64,000 bases of DNA from Anaerolineaceae bacterium (GTDB taxonomy: Bacteria; Chloroflexota; Anaerolineae; Anaerolineales; Anaerolineaceae): the NCBI GenBank assembly GCA_016841445.1, contig JAENZD010000007.1, forward strand, positions 1 through 64,000. The letters run 5' to 3'. The notes below the pieces were generated by a model, which saw nothing but the letters and a program-made list of their open reading frames with translations, ran no database searches and was not told where the DNA came from. Made by a program: the position numbers and the translations under genes. This document shows, one piece after another, positions 7,257-15,367 of this stretch (positions are counted from its first letter, which is position 1; each line of letters opens with the position of its first letter).

Positions 7257-9059
7257 TTACAGCTCGCAATAGCGGTCAATGCGTTTGCCAATCACCGCCA
7301 GGCTGTCAGCCCAGAAATCTTTTGATCGAATATCAATATCAAATCTCGCTGCAAGCTCAGCTGCCGGTGCTTCGCCGGTGCTGGAGAGCAGCTTTTTATA
7401 ATCCGGGATAAAATCATCACCGCGCTGCTGGTAAATCGCATACAAACCCACACCAAACAACATACCAAAGGCATAAGGGAAGTTGTAGAATGATAGTCCC
7501 GCAGAATAGTAATGCGGCTTCCAGGTCCACATATATTTATGACGGAAATTTTCATCCAACGCATCGCCGTAAGTGACTGCCTGGGCTTTTTCCATGATCT
7601 CTGAAAGCTCATCCGCGCTGAGATCCGATTTCTCCCGTCGTTCAAACACTTCTTTTTCAAACAAGAAGCGGGAGTAAATGTCCACGATCACCTGCGAGTC
7701 GCTGATCAAAGCCGTCTCAAGCAAGGCCAGTTCTTCCTGTGGGTCTGAGATCGATTCCCTGACGGCGTTGAAAACGATTGTCTCGCACATGATGGAGGCA
7801 GTTTCCGCCATCGTCATCGGGGTTTGCCGTTGGAGGGGAGTCTTATCTGCCTGGTACATATTGAAGTTATGATAGCCGTGCCCCAATTCATGGGCAATTG
7901 TCATGACCTGGTCAAGCGAACCGTCAAAGTTACATAAAATCCGTGATTCCTTTACACCAGGAACTGGCATGCAGAAAGCGCCGCCGCGTTTGCCGGAGCG
8001 CTGTTCGGCATCAATCCACTGGCTGTCAAAGGCGGTTTTCGCAAAAGCTTTCAATTCCGGTGAGAATTTACCAAAGTTCTTTAAGATAAAGTCAGCCGCT
8101 TCATCAAAGGTGTATTCCTTATCCAGTTTACCGGTCGGCGCAAACACGTTCCACCAGGGCAGCGCTTTTTGACCAAACCTGGCGGCTTTTGCTTTGTAGT
8201 AACGCCGGAACATTGGGAAAGAATCTTCCATTGCACCCATCATGGCTTCCAGGGTTTGGCGGTCAATCCTTGCCTGGTCAATCGGTTCATGTAAGGCGTC
8301 TTTCCGTCCCCGATTGGCATTCAATGTATTGACCCACCCCTTAATCCCATTCATGCAGGCTGCCAGGGGTTCTTTGACTGATTCCCAGGCTGCCATCTCC
8401 GCTTCGTAGGCTTTTTTGCGAACCTCTTCTTCCGGATGCGCATGCAGGTTGATCAAAGCCGGCATCGGCAGTACTTTGGTCTCCCCTTTGATCTCAAAAT
8501 CAACCGTTTTCTGTGAGGTTACTGTTCCCTGCAGTTTGGTCCAGGCTCGTGAACCGGATAGGCTCAGTTCACTCGCCAGTACTTCTTCCGCCTCACCCAT
8601 CAGGTACTGGCTCTGCTCCGCCATTTCCATCACAGGGAAGGCATGTTCACCGGCGCTGTTCCCCAGTTCCAGGGCTCTCGGAAGAACTGCCTTGAGCTTT
8701 CCCAGCCAGGCTTCCAGCAAAACGCTCACTTTCTGGACCCCAACCATGACCCTATCAAATTGAGAGTTCATCTGCATCGCTTGCTGGTTAAAGGAATCAG
8801 TTGTAATGAACGAATACAGGTAAGCTCGAACAGTTGCCGCCTTCTGCATCAAGTCATTCAACTTGTCAACCAGGACACTGATCGATTTATTGATTTCTTC
8901 TAGGGAACTCTCAGTTCCCAGCTTGACCAGGTGGTCCTCATATAACTTCCGCAGTTCTTCAGTGGTTTCTTTAATCCATTCAATATCATTGGATAGGTCG
9001 GGAGAATCCAATCCCGGGTAAACATTTGAAAGATCCCATCGTGGGGGCACAGCTTCCAT
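7257..9059 (-). CDS. pepF: M3-family oligoendopeptidase F
   Basis: 600 residues, the usual length for PepF. The zinc-binding H-E-L-G-H-G-Y-H lies near residue 390, with the downstream E of 'TMAETASIMCE' as third ligand, typical of M3B peptidases. It is a cytoplasmic enzyme that cleaves short oligopeptides, as expected in a protein-fermenting anaerobe. The ATG at 9059 follows AGGAGGAATCACCA, an excellent ribosome binding site. A TATAAT lies on the minus strand at 9113-9108. Monocistronic. Confidence 0.93.
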   Translation of the reverse strand: MEAVPPRWDLSNVYPGLDSPDLSNDIEWIKETTEELRKLYEDHLVKLGTESSLEEINKSISVLVDKLNDLMQKAATVRAYLYSFITTDSFNQQAMQMNSQFDRVMVGVQKVSVLLEAWLGKLKAVLPRALELGNSAGEHAFPVMEMAEQSQYLMGEAEEVLASELSLSGSRAWTKLQGTVTSQKTVDFEIKGETKVLPMPALINLHAHPEEEVRKKAYEAEMAAWESVKEPLAACMNGIKGWVNTLNANRGRKDALHEPIDQARIDRQTLEAMMGAMEDSFPMFRRYYKAKAARFGQKALPWWNVFAPTGKLDKEYTFDEAADFILKNFGKFSPELKAFAKTAFDSQWIDAEQRSGKRGGAFCMPVPGVKESRILCNFDGSLDQVMTIAHELGHGYHNFNMYQADKTPLQRQTPMTMAETASIMCETIVFNAVRESISDPQEELALLETALISDSQVIVDIYSRFLFEKEVFERREKSDLSADELSEIMEKAQAVTYGDALDENFRHKYMWTWKPHYYSAGLSFYNFPYAFGMLFGVGLYAIYQQRGDDFIPDYKKLLSSTGEAPAAELAARFDIDIRSKDFWADSLAVIGKRIDRYCEL

Positions 9060-9167
9060 TGGTGATTCCTCCTAAATAACTAAGTTTATCAAAATCCAGC
9101 ACCGTCAATTATAGTCGAATATTTGTCCCGGAGTCATGCATTCAATAGACACTCCATGTGTCCATAG

Positions 9168-9551
9168 TCAGCAGGTGCCGTGCGCCAAGAAGGCTACTTG
9201 CTTTCCTGACCTTATCATCTGGTTATAGATTTCACAGGCTTCAGGTGTTTTTTCAAAGATGAGTTCATCGATCCCAGCATCCATAATGGCATTTCGTGTC
9301 TTCTTTTTAACTTTTAGTGCCCCATTCACGCCAATACCGATCACAAGAATAGTTACGCCTTGATCGAATACACAGGAAACCATTTCAGGTTTGAGCTGAT
9401 GACCTTTGCGTGCCTTCCAGGAAGTCACACACCCTTGCAGGATGCAAATATCCTTCCCAACACCCTCGCCATCCATCGAATGGGTTTCTCCATTGATGAT
9501 AAAGCGCCCCCATTCAAAACTCTCAATTGGACCCCGGGGATCTTGAAACAT
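9168..9551 (-). CDS. Mth938-like domain protein (DUF498/NDUFAF3 family)
   Basis: 127 residues. The pattern F-E-W-G-R-F-I-I-N-G, a trailing D-I-C-I, V-I-G-I-G-V-N-G, then T-P-E-A-C-E-I-Y-N and a final A-H-G-T-C matches the Mth938/DUF498 family. Family members include mitochondrial complex I assembly factor NDUFAF3, but the bacterial function is not established. No membrane segment. It sits upstream of pepF on the same strand, about 110 bases away with a pepF promoter between, so it is probably separate. Confidence 0.78.
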   Translation of the reverse strand: MFQDPRGPIESFEWGRFIINGETHSMDGEGVGKDICILQGCVTSWKARKGHQLKPEMVSCVFDQGVTILVIGIGVNGALKVKKKTRNAIMDAGIDELIFEKTPEACEIYNQMIRSGKQVAFLAHGTC

Positions 9552-9677
9552 ATCTACCCTTCCACGCCAGGAAACTTAATATGTAATAGGAAAACGTAAA
9601 GGTATAATAAGGCTGATTAAATTATAATAGGTTGTCGAAAGATTGGCATTATTACGGAAATCATTTGAAAGGATCGT

Positions 9678-10085
9678 ATGGCGTTTCGAATCACAAATGA
9701 GTGGATCATCAACCTGACTGATGAATTTGAACACCGGGTTGAAAATGAGCGTCTGGTTTTCTGGAAAACCGGTGCTACGGTGGTCAGCGTTGTTTTCAAA
9801 CTGCCTGAAGGCAAAGGTAAATTGGAACTCCTGAACAAGATCCAGAAAATGATCCCTGAAAATGCACTTGAAACCCTGGTCTCAACCAAAGGTGAGATTG
9901 TCGGTTTGGGCTACACCCAAATTGAGAACTGTGAGGGTGAGAAGTGCAGGCTTTCCTTGTATACCTTCACCGCCAGCGACACGTCATGCCTGCAGTTGGC
10001 ATTCTACATAGATGATCCTGATGACCTGGATTGGGCTAAAGCTACCTGGGAAAATATCGTCTACCATCCAGCAGAAAATAAATAG
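9678..10085 (+). CDS. hypothetical protein
   Basis: 135 residues, soluble, with an alternating alpha/beta look and an acidic tail segment I-D-D-P-D-D-L-D-W. I do not recognise the family. GAAAGGA is placed 3 bases before the ATG and a TATAAT lies at 9603-9608, so it is probably expressed as a single gene. It neighbours the GIN-domain and pentapeptide-repeat genes, but gaps of over 100 bases make an operon unlikely. Confidence 0.7.
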   Translation: MAFRITNEWIINLTDEFEHRVENERLVFWKTGATVVSVVFKLPEGKGKLELLNKIQKMIPENALETLVSTKGEIVGLGYTQIENCEGEKCRLSLYTFTASDTSCLQLAFYIDDPDDLDWAKATWENIVYHPAENK

Positions 10086-10260
10086 GCAATTTTTCAGCCA
10101 ACCAAACATCTAAAATGATTCGATGATTTCTCCGGTTCTATATCAATTATATTGATTGCCCGTTTAATATTCTTAATGTTTTACTTCTAATTTCTTTATT
10201 TTATGATATAATACCTTTCATAAGTCAGATAATTAAATAGTAAAAATGAAAGGAAAGATC

Positions 10261-10926
10261 ATGAAACAAGAGATTCGCACAATTCAGTCCTTTATAAAAA
10301 TTAATTTCAAAGATTTTGGGAAATTGAACCTCATCCAGGGGGACCAGGTTTCTCTCACGATCGAAGCCGACGAAGATCTCCTGCCAGACCTCATTTCAGA
10401 GGTCCACAACGGTACACTAACGTTGGGATTGGAAAAAGATTGGTTTGAGCGTATTGGGAAGATGGTCACCTCCGTTTTTTCAGGCGCTGATAAGAAAGTG
10501 ATCTACACCCTGACTTGCGTTGATCTTGAAAAAATCAGTGTCAGCGGGAAATGCACCCTGAAATGCGATTCCTTAATAGCTGAAGAATTGGACTTGAGAA
10601 TCTCCGGTTTGGGGGACCTGACCTTCTCATCTCTGGAATGCAATACGCTGAAACTGCGCATCAGCGGCAGAGGTGAATTTAATGCTGCCGGTGCTGTCGA
10701 CAAACAGGATATCCGGATTTCAGGTTCCGGTGAGGTCCAAACGCCCAACCTGGTAAGCAAATCCGTCAAAATAGCCATCTCCGGCCAGGGGAATGCTGCC
10801 GTCCATGCAGAAGACAGCCTTGATATTGCCATATCCGGTATGGGGCATGTGGATTATCATGGGCAGCCCAGCTTACGTCAGGTCATCAGCGGGATAGGTC
10901 GCGCAAATAAGTTGAATGATGAATAG
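10261..10926 (+). CDS. GIN (DUF2807) domain protein without signal peptide
   Basis: 221 residues. From about residue 85 on it is built of short beta-turns with recurring I-S-G-x-G-x motifs (S-G-L-G-D, S-G-R-G-E, S-G-S-G-E, S-G-Q-G-N, S-G-M-G-H), the right-handed beta-helix pattern of the GIN/DUF2807 family. Members are normally exported; this one has no signal peptide or lipobox. The ATG at 10261 has AAAGGAAAG upstream, better than the ATG at 10246. A TATAAT lies at 10207-10212. A lipoprotein paralogue is at 46225-46971. Function unknown. Confidence 0.82.
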   Translation: MKQEIRTIQSFIKINFKDFGKLNLIQGDQVSLTIEADEDLLPDLISEVHNGTLTLGLEKDWFERIGKMVTSVFSGADKKVIYTLTCVDLEKISVSGKCTLKCDSLIAEELDLRISGLGDLTFSSLECNTLKLRISGRGEFNAAGAVDKQDIRISGSGEVQTPNLVSKSVKIAISGQGNAAVHAEDSLDIAISGMGHVDYHGQPSLRQVISGIGRANKLNDE

Positions 10927-10956
10927 ATTTTTGATAGAATTAAGAGGGAGGATAAA

Positions 10957-11622
10957 ATGAGCCAAGAAATAAAAATTGAAAAGAAAGCATCTGAAGTCAT
11001 CCAACCCGGGTCAACTGAAGAAGCACGCCAGGCAATCCAGGGGAGAAAGGATCTTTCAGGAGCGGTTCTCAGCGGCATCAATCTGAATAACGTGACGTCT
11101 GCTGGGGCTATCCTTCGAAAAACTGACCTTTCCGGGGCAGATCTCTCGCGCAGTGTATTGATTTTTCCAAACTTTTATCGTGCAACGATGTATGGCGCAT
11201 CACTTAATAAAGCAGTTATCTTGGGTGGTGACCTGGTTAGAACCGATTTTAGGGAAGCGGATTTAAACAAATCCGTACTGATCGGCATTGAAGCCCGAGA
11301 AGCTAATTTTGAAAACGCGAACTTGCAAGATGCAGTATTAGTAACGGCTAACCTTCAAGATACCAACTTCACCAACGCAAACCTTGCGAATGCACGATTG
11401 GCATCTTCAGATGTCACCGGGGCAGACTTTACGGATGCAGAGCTCTCGGGAGCTCGAGCCTATAAAATCGATTGGTCAAAAGCAAAAGTTCCGCCAGCTG
11501 TTATCCCCGAACAGATACTCAATTTACCCAATTGGGCCTGGGCTATCATCGCAGGGAGCGTCGTGGGCATCATTGCATTGGTGATCTATGCCATTTTTCG
11601 CAAGAAAAATCCAGACGCTTAA
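10957..11622 (+). CDS. pentapeptide-repeat protein with C-terminal membrane anchor
   Basis: 221 residues. Residues about 30-170 are pentapeptide repeats of the A(D/N)LXX kind (for example A-D-L-S-R, A-N-L-Q-D, A-N-L-A-N, A-D-F-T-D), forming a quadrilateral beta-helix. One membrane helix (A-W-A-I-I-A-G-S-V-V-G-I-I-A-L-V, about 193-214) ends in a basic tail R-K-K, so the repeat domain would face outward if the positive tail is cytoplasmic, although there is no signal peptide. It lies 30 bases after the GIN gene with an AGGGAGG site, probably in one transcript ended by the hairpin at 11647. Confidence 0.85.
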   Translation: MSQEIKIEKKASEVIQPGSTEEARQAIQGRKDLSGAVLSGINLNNVTSAGAILRKTDLSGADLSRSVLIFPNFYRATMYGASLNKAVILGGDLVRTDFREADLNKSVLIGIEAREANFENANLQDAVLVTANLQDTNFTNANLANARLASSDVTGADFTDAELSGARAYKIDWSKAKVPPAVIPEQILNLPNWAWAIIAGSVVGIIALVIYAIFRKKNPDA

Positions 11623-11646
11623 TGTGAGATCTGGGTCTAAAAAACC

Positions 11647-11675
11647 AAATGACGGGTTTTTACCCGTCATTTTTT
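11647..11675 (+). terminator. rho-independent terminator
   Basis: An 11-bp perfect stem (AAATGACGGGT and ACCCGTCATTT) with a TTTT loop, directly followed by more T. Ends the GIN/pentapeptide-repeat transcript; the A-rich left arm could also serve the convergent LprI-like gene. Confidence 0.85.
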
Positions 11676-11760
11676 ACACCATCCTTTATCAGGCCAGTTA
11701 ACAAAAAATGGTCAATTCATGGTGGAAATTGACCGCAGACAATCACTTGGCACTAATTCA

Positions 11761-12258
11761 TCATTCTCCCTGTGCTGATGAGGCAAGGCAGTCTCCTTCA
11801 CCAAACCAATCACAATAAAAAGCTTCCAATTGATCCAATCGTTCCAGGTTTTGGTCACGCAAACAAATAGACTCCCTGATTCCAGCTTCCAGTGTGTCAT
11901 CAGTCTGGCCATAGACGTAAGAGCAATCCGCATCGCGGGATTCCTCCCAATCAAATTGGTCATCCATAAAAGAAATACGTTCGTCAGAATTTGCTTCCAT
12001 GTCGAGAATCCGGTCAACAGCATCATTGACCAGTTTCTCAGAGATTTGAACCGCCTCTGAATAGCATGCTTCTTCTTCGCTTTGGGACATTTCTCCGGTA
12101 CAGGCTGGCATATCATCCACCATCTCATCATCATCCGGCGTCACAGTATTGGCAGATTCACCTTGATCCAGATTGGTTAACTGGGAAAAGAAGAAAGCAC
12201 AGCCCAACAGGACTGAAATGATCACAAAGAATGAGATGTTTTGCATATGTCGCTGCAT
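11761..12258 (-). CDS. LprI-like (DUF1311) secreted protein
   Basis: 165 residues with an N-terminal hydrophobic segment V-I-I-S-V-L-L-G-C that fits a lipobox (Cys20 from the first Met, Cys16 from the second), so it is likely a lipoprotein. The C-terminal part has E-E-A-C-Y, a W-E-E-S-R-D-A-D-C and S-I-C-L-R-D-Q-N-L-E-R-L, resembling the lysozyme-inhibitor LprI N-terminal domain with spaced disulfide cysteines. The linker (30-50) is very acidic. It may protect cell-wall material, but that is inference by family. Monocistronic and convergent with the pentapeptide-repeat gene. Confidence 0.65.
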   Translation of the reverse strand: MQRHMQNISFFVIISVLLGCAFFFSQLTNLDQGESANTVTPDDDEMVDDMPACTGEMSQSEEEACYSEAVQISEKLVNDAVDRILDMEANSDERISFMDDQFDWEESRDADCSYVYGQTDDTLEAGIRESICLRDQNLERLDQLEAFYCDWFGEGDCLASSAQGE

Positions 12259-12408
12259 CAGAAATTTCCGTCTTGGTTTACGCGATACCTTTTTCCTGCA
12301 TGAAGATAAAAAGGATCACAAAATAATCATAAACTCATATTCTGGATTATATCTTTAATCATTAAAATAGAAAATCACGGTGAGATCCATGAAAACCTGA
12401 TACAAATA

Positions 12409-12437
12409 CTGACTAATTTGATATAATTTGTTATAAT
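12409..12437 (+). promoter_or_regulatory. promoter in front of a gene-free region
   Basis: CTGACT (12409-12414), a 17-bp spacer and a perfect TATAAT (12432-12437). No coding frame starts within 300 bases downstream, but three hairpins do, so it may drive a non-coding RNA. Confidence 0.5.
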
Positions 12438-12443
12438 ATAATT

Positions 12444-12642
12444 AGCTTAGACCAAATCAAAAAAACTTTACTGGTAATTTGGCTATGCTATCTCCTTAAA
12501 GGTGAGTTGCTGGGCTGCGGGTCTTCTGATCCGCAGTTCAGCATTAAAGGGGGGAAATTAATCATCAATACAGTTTAGCACCTTGAGTCGTAGCCGCTGC
12601 TATCAAGAAAATGTCCCTCCAATGAACAGCCTGTTGTTCAAC
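12444..12642 (+). ncRNA. candidate structured RNA, family unknown
   Basis: The 500-base gap 12259-12761 holds no gene. After a good promoter comes a 15-bp hairpin without bulges (12509-12523 with 12528-12542, three G-U pairs, UUCU loop), then CUUGA/UAGC pairing with GCUA/UCAAG (12582-12607), then UGAACA with UGUUCA (12623-12640). Stretches resembling purine-rich sites (AAAGGUGAG, AAAGGGGGGAAA) flank the large stem. I could not match it to 6S, SRP, tmRNA, RNase P or a known riboswitch by eye. The 3' end is not defined by an obvious terminator. It could instead be a long leader of the downstream phosphatase gene. Confidence 0.35.
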
Positions 12643-12694
12643 TTAAATATACCCGGAATCATACTCAGTCAAAGCATCAAATGTAAATTTACTA

Positions 12695-12722
12695 TTGAAT
12701 TCAGAGCCACATGTGTTATGAT
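12695..12722 (+). promoter_or_regulatory. promoter of the SixA-like gene
   Basis: TTGAAT (12695-12700), a 16-bp spacer and TATGAT (12717-12722), about 40 bases before the ATG at 12762 with TAGGAG in between. Confidence 0.5.
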
Positions 12723-12761
12723 TCCATATTGTTTGAGGTAAAAATTTAGGAGATATTTTTA

Positions 12762-13265
12762 ATGAAAAATCTATTACTCATGCGCCATGGGAAATCAAGT
12801 TGGAAAGATGACAGTCTTGAAGATCATGAACGCCCCCTGAAAAAACGTGGTCATAGAGACAGCAAGCTTATCGCAAAAGTCATCAAAAAGAATAACCTCA
12901 TTCCAGACCTGATCCTCTCATCCTCAGCAACACGGGCAAAGGAGACGGCAGAAGCCATCCTGGATGCCCTGGATAAGAAAATTAAAGTTGTTGATTCCGA
13001 AGAGTTATATATGGGTGAGCCCCAGGATTTTCTCAATGCCCTTTCCGACCTCAGCGATGAAATCATGACTGTCATGATTGTTGCACACAATCCCGGATTG
13101 GAAGCATACCTGCAAATCATCGATGGTAAAATCGAATCTGTCCCCACCGCAGGGTTAGGTCACCTGGTGCTGGCGGTCGATCACTGGCAAGATGTCTCTT
13201 TTGAAACCATGGGTGACCTAGTTGGTTTCTGGCGACCCAAAGAACTCAGAGAAAAGAAGAAATAG
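12762..13265 (+). CDS. SixA-like histidine phosphatase
   Basis: 167 residues of the histidine phosphatase superfamily. L-L-L-M-R-H-G-K-S-S-W gives the RHG catalytic histidine; S-S-S-A-T-R-A-K-E-T-A is the second block and I-V-A-H-N-P-G-L-E carries the second conserved histidine. The short size and K-S-S-W after RHG match the SixA branch, which dephosphorylates phosphohistidine on HPt or PTS-type proteins. Cytoplasmic. The start at 12762 follows TAGGAG. No two-component kinase lies nearby, so the target is not evident. Confidence 0.87.
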   Translation: MKNLLLMRHGKSSWKDDSLEDHERPLKKRGHRDSKLIAKVIKKNNLIPDLILSSSATRAKETAEAILDALDKKIKVVDSEELYMGEPQDFLNALSDLSDEIMTVMIVAHNPGLEAYLQIIDGKIESVPTAGLGHLVLAVDHWQDVSFETMGDLVGFWRPKELREKKK

Positions 13266-13327
13266 TTCCATTATTTCTTTAGCTAGAGGACAACTTCTTC
13301 AACACCAGTAAACTTCTCAAAAAAAAT

Positions 13328-13362
13328 AAAAGGCTGTTTTCTAAGTTGAAGAACAGCCTTTT
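13328..13362. terminator. bidirectional terminator
   Basis: AAAAGGCTGTT (13328-13338) pairs with AACAGCCTTTT (13352-13362) and is flanked by A-runs on the left and T-runs on the right, so it can end both the SixA-like gene (+) and the decarboxylase operon (-). Confidence 0.8.
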
Positions 13363-13393
13363 TTCCTTCTCGTAAGTCTTATCCTTCTGAGCC

Positions 13394-14515
13394 TTATCCA
13401 CTCAGACCAGTCACTAAAGCAAGCAGCAATCCCCCCGCGATCACGCTCCCCAACTGCCCGGCTGTGTTCGCGCCCATGGCATGCATCAGGATAAAGTTCT
13501 CAAAGTCCTCGTCTTGGGCCATCTTCGCTGAAAGCCTTCCCGCCATTGGAAAAGCACTGATGCCGCAAGCACCAATCAGGGGGTTGACCTTTCCCTTGCT
13601 CATCACAGACATCAATTTTCCAAACAGTAAGCCCGCAACGGTATCCATGATAAAAGCGATCAGACCCAACCCAAGGATCATCAAAGTGTTCAGGTTGAGA
13701 AATGTCTCGGCTTTCATAGTCGCACCAATTGCCAGCCCCAGGAATAAGGTAGCAATATTGATGATCTCGTTTTGAGCAGCTTTACTCAAGCGGTCAACGA
13801 CCAGGCTCTCACGGAGTAAATTTCCCAGCATCAACGACGCGATTAAAGGCGCCGCATCCGGCGCTACCAGGCTCACAATTGCAGTTACAATTATTGGAAA
13901 GACCACCAACGTAAGCCTGGAGACAGGCCGCGGTGTATAGTCCATCCGGATCAAGCGTTCTTTACGGGTCGTCAGCAGTTTCATGATAGGCGGCTGAATG
14001 ATCGGGATCAAGCTCATGTAGGAATAAGCAGCAACAGCAATCGGTGCGAGAAGTTCAGGCGCCAGCTTACTCCCCACGAAAATCGCTGTCGGTCCGTCAA
14101 TCGCGCCGATCACACCAATCGCTGCCGATTGCCGGATATCAAAACCCAGCAAGATCGCCAGCAGTAAGGTGCCGTAAATACCGAATTGCCCCGCAGCACC
14201 CAGCAGGACCATCTTTGGCTGTGCCAGCAAAGGGCTGAAATCGATCATCGCGCCCACCCCAACAAAGATCAACAGGGGGAACAACTCGGTGGAGATACCG
14301 GCATCATAGATCACTTTCATGAATCCCACATCTGCTGACATGCCGATATTGGCCATGATGCAGCCAAAACCGATCGGGAGCAGCAGGACAGGCTCATATT
14401 CCTTAACCACAGCTAATGTGATCAGCACCACACCTACCAAAATCATCACTGCGTTACCCAGGCTGAAATTGGTAAAGCCTCGAGAGATTTCTTCCAATAA
14501 ATATGAAAAATCCAT
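13394..14515 (-). CDS. Na+-translocating decarboxylase beta subunit (OadB/MmdB)
   Basis: 373 residues, about ten membrane segments. The conserved blocks G-V-G-A-M-I-D-F-S-P-L, A-I-D-G-P-T-A-I and Y-S-Y-M-S-L-I-P-I-I-Q-P-P mark the OadB/MmdB/GcdB family, which decarboxylates carboxybiotin and pumps Na+ outward. The Asp in I-D-G-P-T corresponds to the ion-binding site described for this family. It is the last gene of the operon with the carboxyltransferase, gamma and biotin subunits, 12 bases after the biotin protein gene. Loss of CO2 from methylmalonyl-CoA is coupled here to Na+ export. Confidence 0.93.
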   Translation of the reverse strand: MDFSYLLEEISRGFTNFSLGNAVMILVGVVLITLAVVKEYEPVLLLPIGFGCIMANIGMSADVGFMKVIYDAGISTELFPLLIFVGVGAMIDFSPLLAQPKMVLLGAAGQFGIYGTLLLAILLGFDIRQSAAIGVIGAIDGPTAIFVGSKLAPELLAPIAVAAYSYMSLIPIIQPPIMKLLTTRKERLIRMDYTPRPVSRLTLVVFPIIVTAIVSLVAPDAAPLIASLMLGNLLRESLVVDRLSKAAQNEIINIATLFLGLAIGATMKAETFLNLNTLMILGLGLIAFIMDTVAGLLFGKLMSVMSKGKVNPLIGACGISAFPMAGRLSAKMAQDEDFENFILMHAMGANTAGQLGSVIAGGLLLALVTGLSG

Positions 14516-14527
14516 TCGAAATCTTCC

Positions 14528-14968
14528 TTACTCTTTGAAGGTCATCAAGGCCTGACCGTGGCTGACCAGGTCACCCATGTTGACATCAATCGTCTCAACA
14601 ATGCCGTCGTGATTGGCGCGGATGGCATTTTTCATTTTCATGGCTTCCAGGGTGCAGAGCTCCTGCCCGCGCGAAACCTTGTCACCGGGTTTTACGAGGA
14701 TAGCAACGATCACACCCGGCAGCGGCGCCGTCAGTTGGGAATCACCTTGCTCAGATGTTGGTGTACTGCTACCAGCCGCTGGAAGAGATGTCTGGGGAGC
14801 AGAGATGACTGGTCTAGCTGCACTATCGCTCGTACCCGCCCGGGTGCTTTCTGTAGTAGACCAAACCTCATAACGCTCACCATCAACAACTGCGATCACA
14901 GGGCGAACATGGATATCTTCAACATCCACATGATAGGTCTGACCGTTAATTTCGACTTTTATTTTCAT
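14528..14968 (-). CDS. biotin carboxyl carrier protein of the decarboxylase
   Basis: 146 residues. The C-terminal biotinyl domain has L-E-A-M-K-M, with Lys as the biotin site 34-35 residues from the C-terminus, as usual. The N-terminal 50 residues form a small beta domain (M-K-I-K-V-E-I-N-G-Q-T-Y) found in many such subunits, followed by an Ala/Ser/Pro-rich flexible linker (about 48-80) that lets the biotin arm swing between the carboxyltransferase and OadB. I start at the ATG at 14968, preceded by AGAGGA; a longer frame reaches 14998. Confidence 0.92.
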   Translation of the reverse strand: MKIKVEINGQTYHVDVEDIHVRPVIAVVDGERYEVWSTTESTRAGTSDSAARPVISAPQTSLPAAGSSTPTSEQGDSQLTAPLPGVIVAILVKPGDKVSRGQELCTLEAMKMKNAIRANHDGIVETIDVNMGDLVSHGQALMTFKE

Positions 14969-14981
14969 GTTTAAGTTCCTC

Positions 14982-15359
14982 TTATTTCCTCTTTCCAAAC
15001 TGCCGCATCCGGTGAATGGTTTGCCAGGGGCTTAATCCATCTGAATGTTCCGCTACTTTCCTACTTTTTTGGCGCCTTTTGTTGTTTTCAATGGCTAATC
15101 CAACCGCAACTGCTGCTGCCGCAGCTTTTTGTTTGTGGTCATCGGGCTGTATCTGCTCTGCAGGAGATGGTTCTTGGATTTCTGCTGGAAGGTTTTTGAT
15201 TTCCTTTGGTTGTTCGGGTTTCCGTTTCCGCTTTTTTTCACTGGAGGTTAACCGCATCATCAGTGCCATTAAACCCCATAAGAAAATGATGACAACAAAA
15301 ACCAGACCCATACCAATTGCCGTGATCAACAGACCTTGCCGAATTATTTCACTCATCAA
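14982..15359 (-). CDS. OadG-type decarboxylase gamma subunit
   Basis: 125 residues with one N-terminal membrane helix (I-T-A-I-G-M-G-L-V-F-V-V-I-I-F-L-W-G-L, about 12-34) and a strongly basic segment K-K-R-K-R-K-P right after it, then a charged linker. The G-M-G-x-V-F motif and topology are typical of OadG, the small subunit that ties the carboxyltransferase to the membrane beta subunit. The basic C-terminus (R-M-R-Q-F-G-K-R-K) is a common end. It lies between mmdA and the biotin gene. Confidence 0.85.
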   Translation of the reverse strand: MMSEIIRQGLLITAIGMGLVFVVIIFLWGLMALMMRLTSSEKKRKRKPEQPKEIKNLPAEIQEPSPAEQIQPDDHKQKAAAAAVAVGLAIENNKRRQKSRKVAEHSDGLSPWQTIHRMRQFGKRK

Positions 15360-15367
15360 TTGACCTC

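Noticed and set aside
12500-12545. Large hairpin taken as a terminator
   Set aside because: No gene ends upstream on the plus strand and no U-tract follows; a structured RNA is a better guess.
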